Source: SAR86 cluster bacterium | Lineage (GTDB): Bacteria > Pseudomonadota > Gammaproteobacteria > Magnimaribacterales > TMED112 | Reading direction: 5' to 3' | NCBI GenBank assembly: GCA_016779525.1 | Contig: JADHNL010000008.1 | Span: 1 to 47,633 of the forward strand | DNA length: 47,633 nucleotides | Part shown: positions 43,753 to 47,633 of the stretch, piece by piece | Layout of the letters: the number at the start of each line of letters is the position of its first letter | Numbering within the stretch: position 1 is the stretch's first letter | Notes under the pieces: model-generated | Database searches by the model: none | Told to the model about the DNA's origin: nothing | The model's input: the letters and a program-made list of their open reading frames with translations, nothing else | Made by a program: the position numbers and the translations under genes

Positions 43753-45656
43753 CCTCTAATCAACTCATCTACAATTGTAGGGTCTGCTAGAGTTGTTGTG
43801 TCGCCTAACTCATCAGTATTGTTGTTTGCTATTTTACGGAGGATTCGACGCATTATTTTTCCTGATCTTGTTTTTGGAAGATCTCTAACAAATTGAATAT
43901 GCTCTGGTTTGGCAATTTTTCCAATCGACAAGCTTACTTGTTCCATTATCTCTTCATAAGTATTTGCTTGTCTGGCTTCTATTTTTTTTAAAATAACAAA
44001 TGCATAAATTGCTTGGCCCTTTATGTCATGATCAATGCCTACGACTGCAGCCTCTGCAACATTTTGATGTTCTACAATTGCACTTTCAACCTCTGCAGTG
44101 CCTATTCTGTGTCCAGATACGTTTAAAACGTCGTCAACTCGGCCAGTAACCCAATAGTATCCATCCTTATCTCTTTTTGCCCCATCACCAGTAAAGTATC
44201 TTTCTTTGTATGTGGAAAAATATGTCTCTATCATCCTTTGATGATCTCCATATACCGTTCTTATTTGACTTGGCCAACTTTGATCAATACATAGATTGCC
44301 TTTAGCTTCTCCTTCTAATGTTTTTCCATCTCCATCAACTAAGGATGGAATAACCCCAAAAAATGGTAGAGTTGCTGATCCTGGCTTTGTTGGAGTGACG
44401 CCAGCAATAGGGCTTATAAGAACCGAACCAGTTTCTGTTTGCCACCAAGTATCTACAACTTCACATGAAGAGTTGCCAACTTTTTCAAAATACCACTGCC
44501 AAACATCGGGGTTAATTGGTTCACCCACAGTTCCAAGAACCTCTAGAGAATTTCTTGAACTCGATTCTAAATATTTCTCTCCAGCTGCAATTAGTGCTCT
44601 TATTGCAGTTGGAGCTGTATAAAAAATATTGACCTTGTGATCGTCACAGACCTGCCAGAATCTTGAAGCATCTGGATAAGTTGGTACCCCTTCAAACATA
44701 AGTGTTGTGCCTCCATTGGAAAGAGGGCCATATAAAATATATGTATGTCCGGTTATCCAGCCAACATCTGCAGTGCACCAAAATATTTTGTTTTCTTGAT
44801 AACCAAAAATATATTTAAATGTCAGGTGAGCTCCTAGAAGATAACCTCCAGTGGTATGCATGACGCCCTTTGGTTTACCAGTAGAGCCCGAAGTGTAAAG
44901 AATAAATGATGGGTCCTCGGCTTGTAAGCGCTCACATTCGCAAAATTTTTCCTGTTTGCTGACCAGGTCGTCGTAACAAATATCTCTACTAGAATCCCAA
45001 TAGGTTTCAGTGCCAGTGTATTTTTTTACAATGACTTTCTTTACTAGATTTGCCCCCTGTAGAGCATTATCAACATTCTTTTTCAAAGGCACTCTTTTGC
45101 CACCGCGGATCCCTTCATCTGCTGTAATAACAAATCGGCAATCTGAATCATCAATTCGTGACCTTATTGCTTCAGGTGAAAAGCCACCAAAGACTACAGA
45201 ATGAACTGCACCTATACGCATACAAGCTAGCATTGCGTACGCTGCTTCTAGAATCATTGGCATATAAATGCATACCCTGTCTCCTTTTTTTACCCCTATA
45301 GCTTTCAATCCATTTGCCAGAACAGAAATATTCTCCAACAATTCCTTGTAAGTTATGGTCTTGGTTTTTAAGCGTTCATCACCTTGCCAAATTATTGCTT
45401 TTTTTTCTGGATTTTTTTTTGCATGCCTATCAACGCAGTTATAAGCAATATTTAATATGCCGTCCTCAAACCATGAAGCATTTTCAAAATTGTTGTTAGA
45501 TCCTAAAGTCGGCTCTACAAACCAATCTAGATTTTCTAGTGCTTTACTTAAGAAAAAATTATCAGGAGCATTAATTGATTCTAGATATTCACGATTGTAA
45601 CTATCTAAATCTTTAAGGTGAGGATTATTAAACTTTGGTTTTTCAAAGTTTTTCAT
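43737..45656 (-). CDS. acs: Acetyl-CoA synthetase
   Basis: Activates acetate to acetyl-CoA with ATP. ANL-superfamily motifs: [21 protein letters not shown] (A3 phosphate loop), [11 protein letters not shown] (A5), [25 protein letters not shown] (A8 hinge), and [14 protein letters not shown] with the catalytic A10 Lys, the usual acetylation site. [23 protein letters not shown] and [18 protein letters not shown] are also Acs-specific. Length 639 aa (E. coli 652). ATG 45656 is 14 bp inside the upstream LOG-family gene; probably expressed with pgk-fba. Confidence 0.97.
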   Translation of the reverse strand: MKNFEKPKFNNPHLKDLDSYNREYLESINAPDNFFLSKALENLDWFVEPTLGSNNNFENASWFEDGILNIAYNCVDRHAKKNPEKKAIIWQGDERLKTKTITYKELLENISVLANGLKAIGVKKGDRVCIYMPMILEAAYAMLACMRIGAVHSVVFGGFSPEAIRSRIDDSDCRFVITADEGIRGGKRVPLKKNVDNALQGANLVKKVIVKKYTGTETYWDSSRDICYDDLVSKQEKFCECERLQAEDPSFILYTSGSTGKPKGVMHTTGGYLLGAHLTFKYIFGYQENKIFWCTADVGWITGHTYILYGPLSNGGTTLMFEGVPTYPDASRFWQVCDDHKVNIFYTAPTAIRALIAAGEKYLESSSRNSLEVLGTVGEPINPDVWQWYFEKVGNSSCEVVDTWWQTETGSVLISPIAGVTPTKPGSATLPFFGVIPSLVDGDGKTLEGEAKGNLCIDQSWPSQIRTVYGDHQRMIETYFSTYKERYFTGDGAKRDKDGYYWVTGRVDDVLNVSGHRIGTAEVESAIVEHQNVAEAAVVGIDHDIKGQAIYAFVILKKIEARQANTYEEIMEQVSLSIGKIAKPEHIQFVRDLPKTRSGKIMRRILRKIANNNTDELGDTTTLADPTIVDELIRGKRAC

Positions 45657-46185
45657 TTGATTCTATTTGTTCAATCATTTCAATGATATTACTAGAAATA
45701 TATAAATTGGGTGGAGCCATTGGTATGTATTGCATTTTTAATGCTTTTTCTATCCAGTTAATTATTTCTGTCCAAAAATTATCTTTATTAAACAAATAAA
45801 TATTTTTACCTAGGGTGTCTAGGCCATCTAGGTTAACTATATCAATCAGCTCATCTAGTGTACCTAGACCTCCTGGGAAAATTATAAAAATATCTGAGTT
45901 ATCGATCATTAACTGCTTTCTTACTGAAAATTTTTCTGCAACTTCTAAATGATCAATATAATCAGGGGTAAACCCTTTCTTATGAAAAAGTTGGAGTGTA
46001 TAACCACTAACTTTTGCACCTTTATTGGAAAATTCATTTGAGATATACCCCATGTTTCCTCTGTTGCCACCTCCATAAACTAAACCATATCCTTTAGATG
46101 AAAAAAACTCAGCCAAATGGCTGAGTTCTTTACTTACGTCTATCCCTACATTTTTTGAGGATAGAAAAAAACATACGTTTTTCAA
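45643..46185 (-). CDS. LOG family nucleotide phosphoribohydrolase (TIGR00730-like)
   Basis: Lysine-decarboxylase-like fold, in practice a hydrolase of nucleoside 5'-monophosphates (cytokinin-activating LOG in plants). Signature residues: [44 protein letters not shown] (PGGxGTxxE). Length 180 aa. The start is TTG at 46185 overlapping the fba stop (TTGA). Its role in this glycolysis/acetate cluster is unclear; a housekeeping nucleotide hydrolase is plausible. Confidence 0.85.
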   Translation of the reverse strand: MKNVCFFLSSKNVGIDVSKELSHLAEFFSSKGYGLVYGGGNRGNMGYISNEFSNKGAKVSGYTLQLFHKKGFTPDYIDHLEVAEKFSVRKQLMIDNSDIFIIFPGGLGTLDELIDIVNLDGLDTLGKNIYLFNKDNFWTEIINWIEKALKMQYIPMAPPNLYISSNIIEMIEQIESNEKL

Positions 46186-47246
46186 TTTATTACTGGGTCT
46201 AGTTCTCCAGTTTTATATTTATCTGTCATATCAAACAGTGAGATAGATTTAATTTTAGATGCATTGCCACTACACCCAAACGCTTCGTAACGATCAATGC
46301 AAATTTTCTTCATGGCATCGACAGTCTTACCTAAATATTTTCTAGGATCAAATTCGCTCTTATTTTCGGCCATAAATTTTCTTATCGTTGCTGTTGAGGC
46401 AAGTCTAAGATCGGTATCAATATTTACCTTTCTAACACCATTTTTGATTCCTTCCTGTATTTCCTCGACTGGCACACCGTAGGTTTCAGGAATTTCACCA
46501 CCATATTGATTAATTATTTCTAGCTGATCTTGTGGAACGCTTGAAGATCCATGCATAACTAGATGAGTGTTCGGAATTCTTTCATGTAATTCTTTAACTC
46601 TTTTCATTGACAGAATATCTCCTGTTGGTGGTCTAGTAAATTTATAAGCGCCATGTGAAGTGCCGATAGCAATAGCTAGTGCATCAACTTTGGTATCTTT
46701 AACAAATGAGGCCGCTTCATCAGGATCAGTCAATAACATATCTTCACTTAAGACCCCTTCAGCACCGCTGCCGTCTTCTTCGCCTGCCATACCAGTTTCA
46801 AGAGAACCCAAACATCCAAGTTCACCTTCTACTGAAACCCCACATGCGTGGGCAAATTCTACAGTTTTCCTTGTTACATCAACATTGTATTCATAAGAAG
46901 ACGGAGTTTTCATATCCTCCATTAAAGATCCGTCCATCATCACTGATGAAAATCCTAATTGAATAGAACGCTGACACACATCAGGTGAGGCACCATGGTC
47001 TTGATGCATTACTACTGGTATATGTGGAAATTCTTCCATAGCAGCTAAAATGAGATGTCTTAAAAATGTTGGCCCCGCATATTTCCTCGCTCCAGCAGAA
47101 GCTTGCACTATAACCGGACTATTGGTCTCATTAGCAGCTTCCATGATAGCTCTCATTTGCTCTAAATTATTAACATTAAATGCTGGAACGCCGTAGTCAT
47201 TCTCAGCCGCGTGGTCGAGTAATTGTCTTAATGATATTAGGGACAT
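46182..47246 (-). CDS. fba: Fructose-bisphosphate aldolase, class II
   Basis: Zinc-dependent aldol cleavage of fructose 1,6-bisphosphate. [33 protein letters not shown] is the opening, [15 protein letters not shown] supplies the catalytic Asp and a zinc His, SVMMDGSLM follows, then [26 protein letters not shown] (zinc His), [10 protein letters not shown] (zinc His) and [13 protein letters not shown]. Length 354 aa; the type with [27 protein letters not shown] is the longer class IIA-like group. ATG 47246 is 9 bp after the pgk stop codon. Confidence 0.97.
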   Translation of the reverse strand: MSLISLRQLLDHAAENDYGVPAFNVNNLEQMRAIMEAANETNSPVIVQASAGARKYAGPTFLRHLILAAMEEFPHIPVVMHQDHGASPDVCQRSIQLGFSSVMMDGSLMEDMKTPSSYEYNVDVTRKTVEFAHACGVSVEGELGCLGSLETGMAGEEDGSGAEGVLSEDMLLTDPDEAASFVKDTKVDALAIAIGTSHGAYKFTRPPTGDILSMKRVKELHERIPNTHLVMHGSSSVPQDQLEIINQYGGEIPETYGVPVEEIQEGIKNGVRKVNIDTDLRLASTATIRKFMAENKSEFDPRKYLGKTVDAMKKICIDRYEAFGCSGNASKIKSISLFDMTDKYKTGELDPVIN

Positions 47247-47255
47247 GCAGCTATT

Positions 47256-47633
47256 TTAGTTTAATGCTTGTATTGATGGAAGCTCTCGACCACCTAAAAA
47301 TTCTAGAAACGCTCCGCCCGCAGTAGAGACATAATTGAAATTATCAATACTAGAAAATTTTGTAATAGCAAAAATTGTCTCACCTCCGCCAGCAATCACT
47401 TTACTTTTAGTTGTAGATAAATAGGATACAAGCGAATCTGTGCCCTTAGAGAAAGCATCTATTTCAAAAATTCCTAGAGGACCATTCCATATGATTATTT
47501 CTGATGTGTTTGATGAAAACTCTTCTTCATTAAACTCTATATCAAGAATCATTTTAGTTTGTGGGACAGAATCAAAATCTACAACTTCAACATTTTCATC
47601 TGTTGTTGAGGTCGCAACCATAACTTTCCTTGG
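47256..47633 (-). CDS. pgk: Phosphoglycerate kinase, C-terminal part (runs off right edge)
   Basis: ATP-forming step of glycolysis. The visible 125 residues are the C-terminal domain end: IIIWNGPLGIFEIDAFSKGTDSL (usual WNGPxGVFE), VIAGGGETIFAITKF, and YVSTAGGAFLEFLGGRELPSIQAL (usual STGGGAxLEFLxGxxLP). Two family residues are changed: the GGGD motif is GGGE and STGGGA is STAGGA. The frame is open through base 47633. Upstream of fba in the standard pgk-fba order. Confidence 0.93.
   Translation of the reverse strand, partial: PRKVMVATSTTDENVEVVDFDSVPQTKMILDIEFNEEEFSSNTSEIIIWNGPLGIFEIDAFSKGTDSLVSYLSTTKSKVIAGGGETIFAITKFSSIDNFNYVSTAGGAFLEFLGGRELPSIQALN

Noticed and set aside
44296-44622. 108-aa plus-strand ORF inside acs
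   Set aside because: Shadow frame opposite the conserved Acs core; no independent support.

Overview
This is an AT-rich, very gene-dense chromosomal window, with no mobile element, rRNA operon or CRISPR array visible. Gene content and order are gammaproteobacterial: lptD-surA-pdxA-rsmA-apaH, miaB-phoH-ybeY-corC-lnt, fis-purH-purD, dnaG-rpoD-tRNA, zapA-6S RNA-fau-rpiA, and ubiE-ubiB-tatABC. Many genes overlap at stop/start codons, TTG and GTG starts are common, and several proteins are shorter than their usual homologues. This points to a streamlined, probably marine oligotrophic gammaproteobacterium. A SAR86-like lineage is my inference and is not proven by anything seen here.

Layout. 1-2230: partial mpl (-), a PPi-type phosphofructokinase (+) and a DUF2244 membrane protein (-). 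2366-4503: tolC and mutM (+). 4487-8178: coaD-oxyR (-) divergent from katG (+), an oxidative-stress pair. 8177-15190: a minus-strand series of DUF418 protein, tRNA-CAT, rpoD, dnaG, ruvX, gshB and rsmE. 15214-18806: fis, purH, purD and coq7 (+). 18803-22237: a tight minus-strand operon of SDR, amgK, murU, rpe and DUF192. 22299-29961: the lptD-to-zapA plus-strand run (envelope biogenesis, PLP synthesis, rRNA methylation, tRNA CCA addition, pteridine reduction, division). 29984-31364: 6S RNA, fau and rpiA. 31334-37390: minus strand, with gpx, a possible 29-aa membrane peptide, a candidate small RNA, an L,D-transpeptidase, then lnt, corC, ybeY, phoH and miaB. 37402-39420: DUF1820 and a Tat-exported PhoD phosphatase behind a pho-box-like site. 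39413-43179: orn (-), then ubiE, ubiB, tatA, tatB and tatC (+). 43335-43715: an orphan secreted protein. 43737-47633: acs, a LOG-family protein, fba and partial pgk (-).

How it fits together. Peptidoglycan recycling is represented three times (Mpl, AmgK, MurU) and an L,D-transpeptidase may remodel the wall. OxyR/KatG, glutathione synthetase and a glutathione peroxidase homologue cover peroxide stress. PPi-PFK, Fba and Pgk indicate glycolysis/gluconeogenesis with a reversible PFK step. UbiE, UbiB and Coq7 belong to ubiquinone synthesis. The Tat translocase can export the Tat-signal-bearing PhoD.

Most noteworthy: (i) a compact minus-strand sRNA candidate near 32.0 kb with promoter, C-rich anti-Shine-Dalgarno-like loop and intrinsic terminator; (ii) 6S RNA whose terminal stem overlaps the fau start codon; (iii) 11-nt-periodic, pho-box-like repeats before phoD and before the orphan secreted protein; (iv) a 29-codon hydrophobic ORF coupled to gpx. 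Most of the remaining window is conserved housekeeping DNA.
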